Positions 1 to 10,050 are shown, counted from the first letter of the stretch. The stretch: DNA of 64,000 bases from Branchipolynoe longqiensis (GCA_030323885.1 CM059188.1:110569763-110633762), one strand, 5' to 3'. A program made the numbers and translations. The notes: a model not told the origin generated them from the sequence alone.

Positions 1-106
1 TTTATCTAGGTGTATCCCAGAATCTGTGCCTGAACTGTTGTCAGTGCTTTACCTGGCTAGAACTCAGCATTGGAACAATTGGGAAACACATTTAAAATAA
101 TTACAG

Positions 107-362
107 GCGAGGGTCAGTCAATTTGAAACAAGAAACCGGAAGTGAAGTTGCCTTGTTATCTCTCAAGCACAAAATGGCCGGGAAAAGAGATGAAACAGAA
201 AGCACATCCAAAGCAGCAGATAACATTGCTGTGAAAGTGCCAATGCCTCTCAGAAAAAGACCAAGTAGGGCAAACCCTTTTAAAAGGCAGCCAGGTGTGG
301 AATTATCTGCCACTAAAATAAGAGATATGACCAATTACATTACGCGTAAGAAAGCACCATGA
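107..362 (+). CDS. Candidate terminal exon of an unrecognised basic protein
   Basis: I do not recognise this protein. Seen: TTAATAATTACAG-like acceptor sequence ends at 106, after a branch-point-like TTTAAAATAA. An open frame then runs to TGA at 360-362. If the exon starts at 107 the first base completes a split codon and about 84 codons follow. The translation is lysine- and arginine-rich with coding-like composition (for example KVPMPLRKRPSRANPFKRQP and ATKIRDMTNYITRKKAP). It has no membrane segment and no motif I can name. The basic C-terminus would suit a nuclear protein, but that is inference. No AATAAA lies close after the stop. The upstream part of the gene would be outside the window. 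The alternative is a chance open frame. Confidence 0.4.
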
Positions 363-572
363 ACACATTTAGTGGAGAAAAAAGAGCCCAGCCCCCCCCT
401 GCCGTTTTTACCGAGATTGTATGGAAAGGCGAGTAACTATGAAGTAAGCCACTGGAAAATTAAAGTTAACTTTGATTTCAGTTACTGGCTTTTTACTTCC
501 TTACAATGTCTAAGGTGATTTTGTTGTAACACTGTACTTTGTATAAGATTTACTCTACCTGTTCGTTGATAG

Positions 573-885
573 CCGAAGAGGTAGAGCGCACGCCTCGTGT
601 GCGGAAGGTCGCAAGTTTTGTTCCTGGTCAGGTCAATCCGAAGACTTATAAAATCGATACTTGTCGCTTCCTAGCCTGATGCTCGGCATTACTAGGATAG
701 GGAAAGGACTGGTTAGCTCAGTGTCAGGATAATGTGACTGAGTGGGCTAACGGTTCATGGTTCCACTGGCCTGATTTCTCAGTGGGGCAGCACTATAGAG
801 TTCCCATGAGTGTGCACTGTCACAAGTCGGTACCTGGCCTGATATGACCTTAGATGTTGCCAGGACGTAAAACTCCAACAGGCAA
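573..885 (+). mobile_element. SINE-1
   Basis: Nearly full copy: box-A-like GCCGAAGAGGTAGAGCGC, the GTGTCAGGATAATGTGACTG core and a TTAGATGTTGCCAGGACGTA end. Confidence 0.8.
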
Positions 886-1104
886 TTCATATGTTGTGGT
901 GTGTGTATTAGGCACATCGTATCCACTAATGTAGGGAATCACTCACTAAGAGACAGATGTTTGGCAAATGCTGTGGAAAACCAGGAGCTCTATTGATTTG
1001 TTGATGCATGAATGTCAGTTAGAACCTGGCTATAAAGGCCTGTTTTCATTGACTAACGGATGCTGCCCAGTATCTATCATGAGCCAGCATAAATGATTTT
1101 TTCT
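886..1104. other. Unassigned unique DNA
   Basis: Nothing recognisable. Another unexplained stretch is 1990-2750, which has AT-rich ends and no coding signal. Confidence 0.5.
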
Positions 1105-1325
1105 TTTTTCTTTTGTGATGAATTTATTTACCCTGCTCATCACGAATACTTGTTTTCACTACTGGGCAGCACTAGTCCGATTTGATTCAAATCTTTAGTT
1201 TTAGTAATTATTTTGGGTTTCTTCCTTCTTGTTTATGGCGTGTAACTCTTTGTAGATTGCAAACAGTCCAAAATCCAGTTTTAACTATACTTTGGGTTAA
1301 TCCATTTAATCATGCTTTAATTTGA
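1105..1325 (-). mobile_element. LINE-B 3' end, 5'-truncated
   Basis: On the minus strand it matches the 3' UTR of the LINE-B copy at 10366-11185 and ends GAGCAGGGTAAATAAATTCA followed by an A-rich tail. It gives the uninterrupted reference for the MITE-D insertion. Confidence 0.6.
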
Positions 1326-1383
1326 AGTAACTTTTATTTGATAATGGGTTAACTTTGAAAACATTTGAACTGAAAACATCTAT

Positions 1384-1620
1384 ACCAGGGATGGCCGTTG
1401 AGCGTCGGTCTCCCGTTTTGGTAGATCGTTGGATTCGAACTCTGGTCGAGTCAAACAAATGACTTAAAGGTTTATTCTTGTCGCTTCCTAGCCATACACT
1501 CAGCATTATTAGAATAGGGTAAGGATTGGTTGGCTCAGTGTCAGGATAATGTGACTAAGTGGGATATCAGGTCATGGTGCTGGCAGCCTGGTCTACCAGC
1601 GGGGCAGCACTATATCCCGA
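1384..1620 (+). mobile_element. SINE-1, 3' end missing
   Basis: Head (GGTAGATCGTTGGATTCGAA) and core (GTGTCAGGATAATGTGACTA) are present. The copy stops at GGGGCAGCACTATA and unrelated DNA follows, so the 3' 100 bases are lost. Confidence 0.72.
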
Positions 1621-1704
1621 ATACCAGCTTTGTCTGGTCACTACCGCTGCCAGACCTGCTCGGATGGTCATATATATACTTATACACATATATAAAAAAT
1701 AAAA

Positions 1705-1875
1705 AATCCTCCGGTGCGACTGACACTGGTCTACATCCGGTGGAGGTGAGGAGGGTAGGTGGAGCCACCTGTACAGTGTTTGTCTTATGGAGTATAACAA
1801 ATAAGGTAATAATTAACCCTTACGTATCTTTATACTTGCATAATTCGTTATACATCACATATACATATATATATA
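1705..1875. repeat. Repeat X, uninterrupted copy
   Basis: ATCCTCCGGTGCGACTGACA, GGTGGAGGTGAGGAGGGTAG and GCATAATTCGTTATACATCA match 14010-14162 plus 14601-14620. It gives the empty site for the LINE insertion there. Confidence 0.7.
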
Positions 1876-1933
1876 CATATGAGGGAGTGGCGAGGGGGCG
1901 GGTGGGGGGGCTACGGGGGAAAGGGGAGGGGGA

Positions 1934-1943
1934 GAGGGCAAGG

Positions 1944-1982
<39 letters not shown>

Positions 1983-1985
1983 GGT
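1934..1985 (+). repeat. GGGTGA hexamer array
   Basis: About eight AGGGTG units in a G-rich stretch. The strand asymmetry is telomere-like, but the unit is not TTAGGG. Confidence 0.85.
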
Positions 1986-2751
1986 GGGGGGTTGGGTAGG
2001 GAACAAGGGTGAGGGGGTAAGACGTATCTTTCCGGCCTACTACCGACCGTCACGCTCCCTGGTGTCAAGAGTAGAAACCTCAGGCGCACAACCTTTGTGT
2101 GCCAATACCCATCACAATGCAAGTCCCGGTTCACTGCCGACAGGAGTGCATTGTGGGCGTTATCCATCCTGGTGCACACATCCAAGACGCTGAAATTCCA
2201 ATCTGGGATAATGCCTCTTAGTGGCAGACGACACTGGAACCCGGTAGCCATGACAGTCAGGAGTCAGGTTGCCAACCCTTACTGTTTCACCGTAAGGTGT
2301 ACAATATTTTACGTCTCCATCATCACCATACGCCAATCTTCTGCTTTTTCATTTTCCAATGTTTGGCGACCCTGCGATGCATTAATATAGTAATATTATT
2401 ATTAATCTTATGGATTACTGTGTCCAAATTGCACCACAAAATATCAAGAATTTTACCAATATAACATCTCTTAAGATCTTCCGGGTGGCAGCACCAGGCA
2501 AGGCAGAGAGCCTGTCCATTCGCCGGAGTTGTTAAGTGTCAATAGTTTTGAGGTGTCCAGACAAGGTGCCAAGCAGAGGCACAGTTCAAGGGTACTCAGT
2601 GTATGGATAAGTATACTTGTATAATGCTTATACAGCAATATTATATGTGTATACACATGTATATATATACGTATGCGTGTTAATGTGTATATATGTATAT
2701 ATCTAAGTAAATAAATGTATACCTGTATACATGTATATATGTATGTGTTTG

Positions 2752-3066
2752 TTTTTTGGAGTTTTACATACTTGTCACATCTAAGGTCATATCAGGATGG
2801 GTACCAACTTGTGACAGTGCGCAATCATAGTGTCTTTATACTGTTACCCCACTGGAAAAGACCAGACCACCAGTACCATGACATGATATCCCACTCAGTC
2901 ACATTATCCTGACACTGTGCCCTATCCTAATAATACCGAATGCCTGGCTAGTAAGTGACAAGTATACATTTTTAAGTCATCGGTTTGACTCCACCAGGGT
3001 TTGATTCCCACAATCTACGAAAACCGCAGTCGGACACTCAACACATTCAGCCATCCCATTTGGTCC
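2752..3066 (-). mobile_element. SINE-1
   Basis: Nearly full copy, read from the 3' end (GGAGTTTTACATACTTGTCA) to the tRNA-like head (TTCAGCCATCCCATTTGGTC). Confidence 0.78.
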
Positions 3067-3420
3067 CCCAGGTGCGGATCGAGGAGTGATGGGTATCAGG
3101 GATCAAGCACCATTACCCAAATGAATAATGTTTATTCCAGTCCAGTAGTGGACATGAGATAATATACGGATTCCCTTCTCCCTCCCCCTCCCCCACATCC
3201 ACTTTCCATATCACACTTGGCCATGCATCAGCTGAGGGCACTCAGCTGCAGTCGAGCTGGATTGCAATATTTAATTCAGCGCCACAGCTTCAGGGCCAGT
3301 ATATATAATGTATATGCACTGTCCGTAGTAACAGATTCACTCAGCTAATCCGGACACTGTTTTAAGGTACGCGTTTTTTTATATATATTTTTATTTTATC
3401 ATATTTATATATTTGATTTA
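3067..3420. other. Unassigned unique DNA
   Basis: C-rich at 3175-3200, otherwise no feature. 5186-5354 is likewise T/G-rich without features. Confidence 0.5.
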
Positions 3421-3938
3421 CCGGTCGCTGTGGCCTAATTGGTAAAGCACAGACCTCGCGTGCGGGAGATCGGGAATTTGGTTGCCAGTCGAGTGAAACA
3501 GATGACTTTAAAATTGATACTTGTCGCTTCCTAGCCTGTCATGATTAGGATAGAGCAAGGACTGGTTAGCTCAGTGACAGGATAATATGTCTGAGTGCGA
3601 TATTGTCTCATGGTGCCAGTGGCCTGATTTCCCACTATAAAGACACCCTGAGTGCACACTGTCACAAGTCGGTACCCATCCTGATATGACATTATATGTT
3701 GCAAGGACGTAAAACAAGAACAAGAAATCAACCGCAGCTCTATAAAGTCGCCATGACTGCGCACTGTCACAAGTCGGTGACCATCCTGATATGACCTTAT
3801 ATGTTGCTAGGACGTAAAACAACAACAATCAATCAACCGCAGCTCTATAAAGTCGCCATGACTGCGCACTGTCACAAGTCGGTAACCATCCTGATATGAC
3901 CTTAGATGTTGCCAATGACGTAAAACTCCAACAACACA
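3421..3938 (+). mobile_element. SINE-1 with tandemly triplicated 3' end
   Basis: A full SINE-1 (3421 to about 3720; box A GTGGCCTAATTGGTAAAGCA) is followed by two more copies of only its last 107 bases, starting near 3730 and 3837. Each begins GCAGCTCTATAAAGTCGCCA and ends in the ACGTAAAAC tail with (CAAT)n or (CAA)n. Confidence 0.82.
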
Positions 3939-4060
3939 ACCTATATATATTATATTTTTACGATCTGCTTATTATCGCTGTATCACCTCTGTGATGTCCA
4001 AAGATCACGGAGCAGCAGCAGATAAATGAGTGGTGTTTCTCAGTTCTCAAATCAAATGCC

Positions 4061-4082
4061 CTCCGCCACCAGAGGGCGCCCC
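4061..4082 (+). promoter_or_regulatory. CTCF-like motif
   Basis: CCACCAGAGGGCGCC at 4066-4080 matches the CTCF core (CCACYAGRGGGCRC) at nearly every position. It lies in a GC-rich unique segment (4040-4240). CTCF exists across bilaterians; occupancy here is inference. Confidence 0.35.
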
Positions 4083-4454
4083 ATCCGTCACGGCTAGGGA
4101 CACTGCTGGCGCCACTGGCGGCTGCCTTTGTGGTGCTGGGAGTGGTGGGTTGGGGCAGGGAAGCAATAGCCGACACCCCATGGCGGCATTCAGGGACACT
4201 CTGAGGGACACGCCCGTTTCTAAGACTTCCGGCTAGAGACCCTAATCAGGGATTTGTCAGCCACGGTCCACGGAGTGAGAGGCTGGAGGCATGGTCGCAA
4301 GGGATGGGGTCGGCGACCATGGGCTAGTTGGTTGGAAGGGTTGATGTGTGGGACCATAGGCTAGTTGGTTGGAAGGGTTGATGTGTGCGACCATGGGCTA
4401 GTTGGTTGGAAGGGTTGATGTGTGGGATCATGAGCTAGTTGGTTGGAAGGGGTT

Positions 4455-4712
4455 ATGCGTTAACTCTGGTGGAGTGGTTAGAGTGTCTGACCTTTTTCTA
4501 GGACTGACTCCTAATCTGAAGGTCGGTGGTTTGACACCCCATGCCATCACCTCTGCCTATTTGGATTTCCACCGTTGTATATAACTTACAACATCATCAA
4601 AGGCCAGTTGCTCTCATACCATGTCTTTGTGGTGTGGGAGGTTAAAAATCCCTCTGGTCGGTAAAAGTTTAGGCTCGGGCTTTCTATCGACAAACTTTCT
4701 AATTGTGAAAAC
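4455..4712 (+). mobile_element. SINE-2 inserted in the 37-bp minisatellite
   Basis: tRNA-like head: box-A-like GGTGGAGTGGTTAGAGTGTC and box-B-like GGTCGGTGGTTTGACACCCC. Body CATCATCAAAGGCCAGTTGC, then GTTTAGGCTCGGGCTTTCTA. The downstream minisatellite resumes at about 4780. Confidence 0.7.
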
Positions 4713-4813
4713 AAGACTATTCAGACTTATCCAAGATAAGTAGTATAAATCCTTAGGGAAAAAAAAGAGTGTGATATATGGGACTATAGGCTAGTTGGTT
4801 GGAAGGGATGATT

Positions 4814-5134
4814 AGTTGTTGGAGTTTTACGTCCTGGCAACCACAAGGTCATATCAGGACAGAACTGACTTGTGACAGTGTGTACTCATGGCAACTTTAT
4901 AGTCCTGCCCCACTTTGAGACTAGGCCACTGGCACCATGACCCGATATCCCAGTCAGTCACATTATCCTGACAATGCGCTAACCACTCCTCGCCGTATCC
5001 TATTAATGCCGAGCACCAGGCCAGGAAGCAACTAGTATCAAATTTGTATATCATTGGTTTGACTCGACTTTGAATCAAACTCCCGGTCTTCCGCATGGAA
5101 AGCCGGCGCTCTGCCGATTCGGCCACCGCGTCCG
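4814..5134 (-). mobile_element. SINE-1 inserted in a 37-bp minisatellite
   Basis: Full minus-strand copy with a clear head (GATTCGGCCACCGCGTCCG on the plus strand). Minisatellite units lie on both sides. Confidence 0.8.
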
Positions 5135-5354
5135 AAAGGAGTGGTGTGTGGGACCATGGGCCAGTTGGTTGGAAGGGGTGATGCGATGTGTGGGTTCTGT
5201 CTTGGGTTGTATCGGTGGAATGTAGGTGGAATGTTGGTGGAATTAGTTAGTGTTTTGTTTGATGGATAAACTGGTGTTGCTGGGAATGAAGGTCTTATTG
5301 TGTGGTTTATTCTGTGGTGCTGGTTGGTTGTTGCGGTGAGATTCTAACGTTGGG

Positions 5355-5458
5355 AATGACTTACAAAATATATACTTGTCACTTCCTAACCAGGCGCTCG
5401 GCATTATTAGGAGAGGCCAATGACTGGTTGGCTCAGTGTCAGGATAATGTGACTAACT
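5355..5458 (+). mobile_element. SINE-1 fragment
   Basis: Central part only (GACTTACAAAATATATACTT to AGGATAATGTGACTAA), adjacent to MITE-B. Confidence 0.65.
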
Positions 5459-5482
5459 TTGGGAGGTGGGGCTACTACTGCT

Positions 5483-5971
5483 GGTGTTGCAGTTTCCGCG
5501 GCACACCAGTTTGCGAGGGACACATCCATTCAAATGCATTGTCAATGGCCATGAGCAAATCTTCATACAGAAAAAGTCAAATATCTCTCAAATTACACCA
5601 CCTAGAAGTAACCCACTTGGAACACATATAGAAAACATATTCAATGAATAGATTATATTAAATTTATAAGGTTAGGCTTCTGCACTTCTATTAATTTTGA
5701 ATAAAACTAATGTTTTGCACTGCGCGTACTGTCAAACTCAAGGCATTGTCAATGGTCGTGATCAATCTTCATACAGAAAATACAGAAAAAGTTAAATATC
5801 TCTAAAACCACACCACCTAGAAACAAATCGCTTGAGACACATATAGAAAACATCTTTACTAAAAACATTATATTAAATTTATACGGTTAGTGACGATGCT
5901 GTTCGGTTTTGACGGATGCGCAGAAGTGATGTGTCCCTCGCAAACTGGTCTGCCACGGAAACTGCAACACC
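5483..5971. mobile_element. MITE-B with 40-bp terminal inverted repeats and internal duplication
   Basis: The ends GGTGTTGCAGTTTCCGCGGC... and ...GGAAACTGCAACACC are inverted over about 42 bases and include CCAGTTTGCGAGGGACACAT. The inside holds two diverged direct copies of a block of about 150 bases (GCATTGTCAATGG, CTTCATACAGAAAA, CACCACCTAGAA, ATATTAAATTTATA). Non-coding. Confidence 0.75.
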
Positions 5972-6288
5972 GGCCCTGTTTTGGGAGGGTTAATCATGCT
6001 GCCTGGAAATTTATTATTTGAGGTTTTTCTGAGTTAGTATGCAGTTCGCTTGGTGGATTAGTTTGAGAAGTTGAGTGGAGGGCCACTTTGTGGTTTGATT
6101 TAATATATATTTTTGTCCATCGCTGGCGATGGTGACAGCAGCTCAACATTTGTTATGAACTCATAGATGACTGATGAGTCCAATTTGTGCTTGGAATATG
6201 CGGTGGTATATTGGACATGTGTGTAGCTGCACCCAGGCTATGTTTCTTCTGATGCTTTTATTTAGCTTGAGATATATAATCAGTTTCA

Positions 6289-6762
6289 GCTCAGTGTCAG
6301 GATAATGTGAGTGAGTGGGATATCGGGTCATGGTGCCAGCGGCCTGGTTTCCGAGTGGGACAGCACTATAAAGTGTGGCGTTCTCTGTGTCTGACTTTTT
6401 TTCTAGGTCAGACTCCTAATCTGAGGGTGGGCGGTTCGATTCCCCGTGCCCCCAGCTGTGCCAATTTGGATTTCCACCGCTGTGTATAACTTACAGCGTC
6501 ATCAAAGGCCGGTTGCTCTCATACCATGTCTATGTGGTGTGGGAGGTTAAAAAATCCCTTGGGTCGGTAAAAGTGTAGGCTCGGGCTTTCTATCGACCAG
6601 CAGTGGAATGAGGAACACCAGTCGTCTATGACTGAAATTTCCCCTGCTTAAACAACTAATGGACAAAAAAAAAAAAAATTAAAAAATTGCCATAAGCCTG
6701 TCACAAGTCGGTACCCGTCCTGATATAACCTTAGATGTTGCTAGGACAACAAACAAACAAAC
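6289..6762 (+). mobile_element. 5'-truncated SINE-1 inserted in LINE-C and split by SINE-2
   Basis: The left part is 6289-6375 (GCTCAGTGTCAGGATAATGT to CACTATAAAG). The right part is 6688-6762 (CTGTCACAAGTCGGTACCCG to (AAAC)n). A perfect duplication AATCAGTTTCA flanks the whole unit at 6278-6288 and 6765-6775. It starts inside the SINE body, so it is 5'-truncated like a LINE product. Confidence 0.8.
6376..6687 (+). mobile_element. SINE-2 nested in SINE-1
   Basis: It carries the SINE-2 head with box-B-like GGTGGGCGGTTCGATTCCCC, the body GCGTCATCAAAGGCCGGTTG and GTGTAGGCTCGGGCTTTCTA, the shared tail (GCAGTGGAATGAGGAA to CCCCTGCTTAAACAACTAAT) and an A-rich end. Confidence 0.72.
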
Positions 6763-7145
6763 ACAATCAGTTTCAAACTGTGTCTGTGTCTTTAGAAGTA
6801 CGACCTTAACTCCGATCCTTGGCCAATGTTTCCCAGGTTTCAGTGTTCAGATTACATTTCTTCAGGTTGCATCGAAGGACCTTTTCTTCTGACCACCTTG
6901 ATTTCTGCGTCCTTTTACAAGTTCACACTAAGCAAGAGAGCTTTTGGCATTCTATCCTCATCCATGCGGACAACAGGGCCAGCCCAGCTAATGGTTCAAT
7001 GGATAGCAAACTGGTTGACGGTGATGTATGACTGTTGCTACTCTCTGGTGGTCTGAGGTGTTAGGTCTTTAATGTGGGTCAGCAGGGTTGATTTCTGTTG
7101 TTGGGTGAGTAAGATTAAGGTCATAGTGATGGCTGGTCAGTTGGT

Positions 7146-7425
7146 TGCTGGAGTTTTACGTCCTGGACAAATCTAAGGTCATATCAAGACGGGTACTGAC
7201 GTGTGACAGTGCACACTCATGGAAACTTTATAGTGCTGTCCCACTGGGAAATCAGGCCACTAGCACCAAGACCCGATACTCAGTCAACCAGTCCTTGGCC
7301 TATCCTATTAATGCTGTGTGTCAGGCGAGTAAGCGACAAGAATCAAGTCATTGCGTTGAGTCGGCCAGGAACCGAACTCCCGACCTTCCGCACACTAGGT
7401 TCACGATTCGGGCACCGTGCCCGAT
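7146..7425 (-). mobile_element. SINE-1
   Basis: Nearly full minus-strand copy from GGAGTTTTACGTCCTGGACA to the head with GAACCGAACTCCCGACCTTC (box B on the minus strand). Confidence 0.75.
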
Positions 7426-7675
7426 ATGTGCTAGTGAGTGGGAGAAATGCATTTGTGGCACTGAGTATACGTGCAGTGGGTGTGTACTGTTGTTCTATTA
7501 GTAGGCTTAGGCTGTGATACTGGTAAGCACGTTAAATGGGTTAGCACTGTTTTTGGGGTCGGTAGGCTTATGGTGTGGTACCGGCCGATGTGGGCTGGGT
7601 CTGTGGGAGTGGGTGGGGATTGGAGGAGTCTGGGTATAATGAATGGATACCGTGACATTTAAGATTGGTGGCCGT

Positions 7676-7830
7676 ATGTGCGTGTGTGCGTGTGCGCGTG
7701 TGCGCGTGTGCGCGTGTGCGCGTGTGTGCGTGTGTGCGTGTGTGCGTGTGTGTGCGTGTGTGCGTGTGTGCGTGTGCGCGTGTGTGCGTGTGCGCGTGTG
7801 TGCCTGTGTGCGTGTGCGCGTGTGCGCATG
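7676..7830 (+). repeat. (GT/GC)n microsatellite
   Basis: An alternating GTGTGCGCGT purine-pyrimidine run of about 155 bases, a candidate Z-DNA-forming tract. Open frames across it encode only Cys/Val/Arg repeats. Confidence 0.92.
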
Positions 7831-8440
7831 GGTTCTAGAGTATATGCTTGGAGATCCTTGTGTATATGTGTTTGTGCGTTGGAGAGTATATGCTTCGAGA
7901 TGCGCGTGAATGTGTGTGTGTGTGGCGGTTGCAGGGTATATGCGTGGAGACACGCGTGTATGTGTGTGTGGGTTGGAGACTGCTTGGACAGACATGCGTA
8001 TGTGTGTATGGGTTGAGAGTATATGTGTGGAGAGACGCGTGTGTGTGGGGGTTGGAGACTGTGCTTGGACAGACGTGTGTATGTGTGTATGGGTTGAGAG
8101 TATATGTGTGGAAAGACGCGTGTGTGAGTGTTGGTTGGAGAGTATATGCATGGAGAGATGCGTGAATGTGTGTGTGTGGGTTGCAGGGTATCTGCATGGA
8201 GAGTCGCGTGTATGTGTGTGTGGGTTGGAGACTGTGCTTGGACAGACGTGCGTATGTGTGTATGGGTTGAGAGTATATGTCTGGAGAGACCCGTGTGTGT
8301 GTGGGTTGGAGAGTATAAGCATGGAGAAATGCATATGTGTGTAGGAGGGGGAGGGCTAGGGGTGCGGTCTGATGCGTGTGCGAGGGGTTGTAGAGTAGGC
8401 CTATATGCGTAGATTGATGCGCATATGTGTGTGGGAGGTA
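7831..8440 (+). repeat. GT-rich minisatellite, irregular units
   Basis: Recurring GGTTGAGAGTATATGTGTGG, GAGACTGTGCTTGGACAGAC and GGGTTGGAGA blocks in imperfect order. The 275-codon minus-strand open frame across it is a repeat artefact. Confidence 0.8.
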
Positions 8441-8611
8441 CGGGGGTGGAGGTAGTGGGGTAGATGGTCGATCTGAACGCCGTAGATAACGTTGCTCGGA
8501 TCAGGGACAGGGTACTTTGGGCCCTAATATTCTAGGCAGGGTAGGTTTGTGTGAGCTTTTTTTTAATATCCGGGATGAAAGATTGAATAATGTTATTAAA
8601 GGACTATGCCA

Positions 8612-9420
8612 CGAAGGATATTACATTGACATATTCTGTGTTGCAATATAACATGCTCCCCGAAACACTATTACATTGACATATTCTATGTTGCAATATA
8701 GCATGCTCCCTGAAACACTATTACATTGACATATTCTATGTTGCAATATAGCATGCTCCCTGAAACACTATTACATTGACATATTCTATGTTGCAATATA
8801 GCATGCTTCCCATAGCACTATTACATTGACATATTCTATGTCGCAATATAGCATGTTCCCCGAAGGACTATTACATTGACATATTCTATGTTGCAATATA
8901 GCATGCTTCCCAAAGGACTATTACATTGACATATTCTATGATGCAATATAGCATGCTCCCTGAAGGACTATTACATTGACATATTCTATGTTGCAATATA
9001 GTATGCTTCCCATAGCGCTATTACATTGACATATTCTATGTTGCAATAAAGCATGCTCCCTGAAGGACTATTACATTGACATATTCTATGTTGCAATATA
9101 GCATGCTTCCCATAGAGTTAACACATTGACATATTCTATGTTGCAACATAGCATGCTTCCAGAGCGCTATTACATTGTCATATTCTGTGTTGCAATATAG
9201 CATGCTTAAGATACTGATATTACATTGACATATTCTAGGTTGCGAAATAGCATGCTTCCCATAGCGTTACTACATTGACATATTCTATGTTGCAGTATAG
9301 CATGCTTCCCATAGCGTTACTACATTGACATATTATTTGTTGCAATATAGCATGCTTCCATAGCACCATTAAATGTACATATATATTCTAAGTTGCAATA
9401 TAGATTGCTTCCCATAGATA
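8612..9420 (+). repeat. 50-bp satellite, about 16 units
   Basis: The unit contains TTACATTGACATATTCTATG, TTGCAATATAGCATGCTTCC and a short variable part. The first ten or so units start exactly 50 bases apart (8621, 8671, 8721 and so on). The last units are more diverged. Confidence 0.93.
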
Positions 9421-9731
9421 GCGCTGTTTATTCGAACACCAATTGCTATTATATTTATATTCCAATTTCGAATGGTGAGAATAATTATACAGCGACGGCA
9501 TTTTGTCGCCGGGACTGGGGCTTAATACAGACTAAGAAAATTAGTAATGCTTTCTTCGTGTAAAATAGTTCATAACGAGGATAGGATATCGACATAAGTG
9601 GCCTCGTGCTATAGATGCAATCCGGGATATATATTCTTTTTTTCTGTGGTTGATGTTTTAGCTCACAAACCCATATAAACAAACCCGCATAAATAGCCAT
9701 CCAGGTCAATACTCTATCTGGTGAATACTGA
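9421..9731. other. Unassigned DNA after the 50-bp array
   Basis: No feature seen. 10051-10365 is a GC-rich unique stretch (CCGGGCCGGGTAGACCG, CCCCCTGGCGGGGAG) with no coding signal. 11186-11639 is also featureless. Confidence 0.45.
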
Positions 9732-10050
9732 GCGCGGTGGCCGAATCGGCAGAGCGCGGACCTCCCGTGCGGAAGACCGGGAGTTCAAGTCCCGGTCGAA
9801 TCAAACCGATGACTTACAAAATGTATACTTATCGCTTCCTACCTTGGCATTTGTCATTAATAGGATATGACAAGGACTGGTTTGCTCAGTGTCAGGATAA
9901 TGTGACTGAGTGGGATGTCAGGTCATAGTGCCGGTGGCCTGATTTCACAGTGCGTCAGCAGTATAAAGTCGCCATGACTGCGCACTGTCACAAGTCGGTA
10001 CCCGTCCTCATATGACCTTAGATATTGCTAGGATGCAAACAACAACAAAC
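9732..10050 (+). mobile_element. SINE-1, full reference copy
   Basis: This is the best-preserved head of the dominant SINE. The head is tRNA-like: box A TGGCCGAATCGGCAGAGC, a T-arm CCGGGAGTTCAAGTCCCGG containing box B, and an extended middle. The body carries ACTTNTCGCTTCCTA, a block matching GCTCAGTGTCAGGATAATGT, and GTCACAAGTCGGTACCCGTC. It ends CATATGACCTTAGATATTGC and an (AAC/AAAC)n tail. Known: a tRNA-like head with internal RNA polymerase III boxes, a body and an A-rich tail defines a tRNA-derived SINE. Mobilisation would need a LINE, and LINE-A is a candidate because its tail is similar. Confidence 0.88.

Larger units (their letters stand above)
4290..5200 (+). repeat. 37-bp minisatellite split by two SINEs
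   Basis: Units of about 37 bp with the core GGCTAGTTGGTTGGAAGGG and GATGTGTGGGACCAT occupy 4318-4452, 4780-4812 and 5136-5185. SINE-2 and a minus-strand SINE-1 separate the blocks. Confidence 0.75.
6125..7030 (-). pseudogene. LINE-C fragment with decayed coding end, split by nested SINEs
   Basis: On the minus strand 7025-6780 translates, with frameshifts and stops, to the end of a LINE protein: a V-R-M-D-E-D-R-M-P-K-A-L core, a GQKKR-like stretch, then CNLNTETWETLAKDRS. Known: RMDDxRxPKxLL...RRF-D...ETWExLAxDRxxWR is the typical C-terminus of endonuclease/reverse-transcriptase LINEs common in marine animals. The 3' UTR continues at 6288-6125 and matches 50555-50830. Between them sits a SINE-1 copy that itself contains SINE-2, flanked by a perfect 11-bp duplication. 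Confidence 0.65.

Noticed and set aside
1934..1985. Interstitial telomere repeat
   Set aside because: The unit is AGGGTG, not TTAGGG or another known animal telomere unit, and it lies in general G-rich low-complexity DNA.
7507..8334. 275-codon His/Thr-rich minus-strand frame
   Set aside because: Translation of GT-rich microsatellite and minisatellite DNA.
8612..9420. CRISPR-like array
   Set aside because: The regular 50-bp repeats have no unique spacers; whole units are repeated. The organism is an animal and there are no cas genes. The same applies to the 32-, 57-, 72- and 77-bp arrays.
9732..9805. Functional tRNA genes in SINE heads
   Set aside because: Box A and box B are clear, but acceptor stems do not pair well, the middle is abnormal and each head continues into a SINE body. 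They are tRNA-derived SINE heads. The same holds for SINE-3 at 13320 and 43260.
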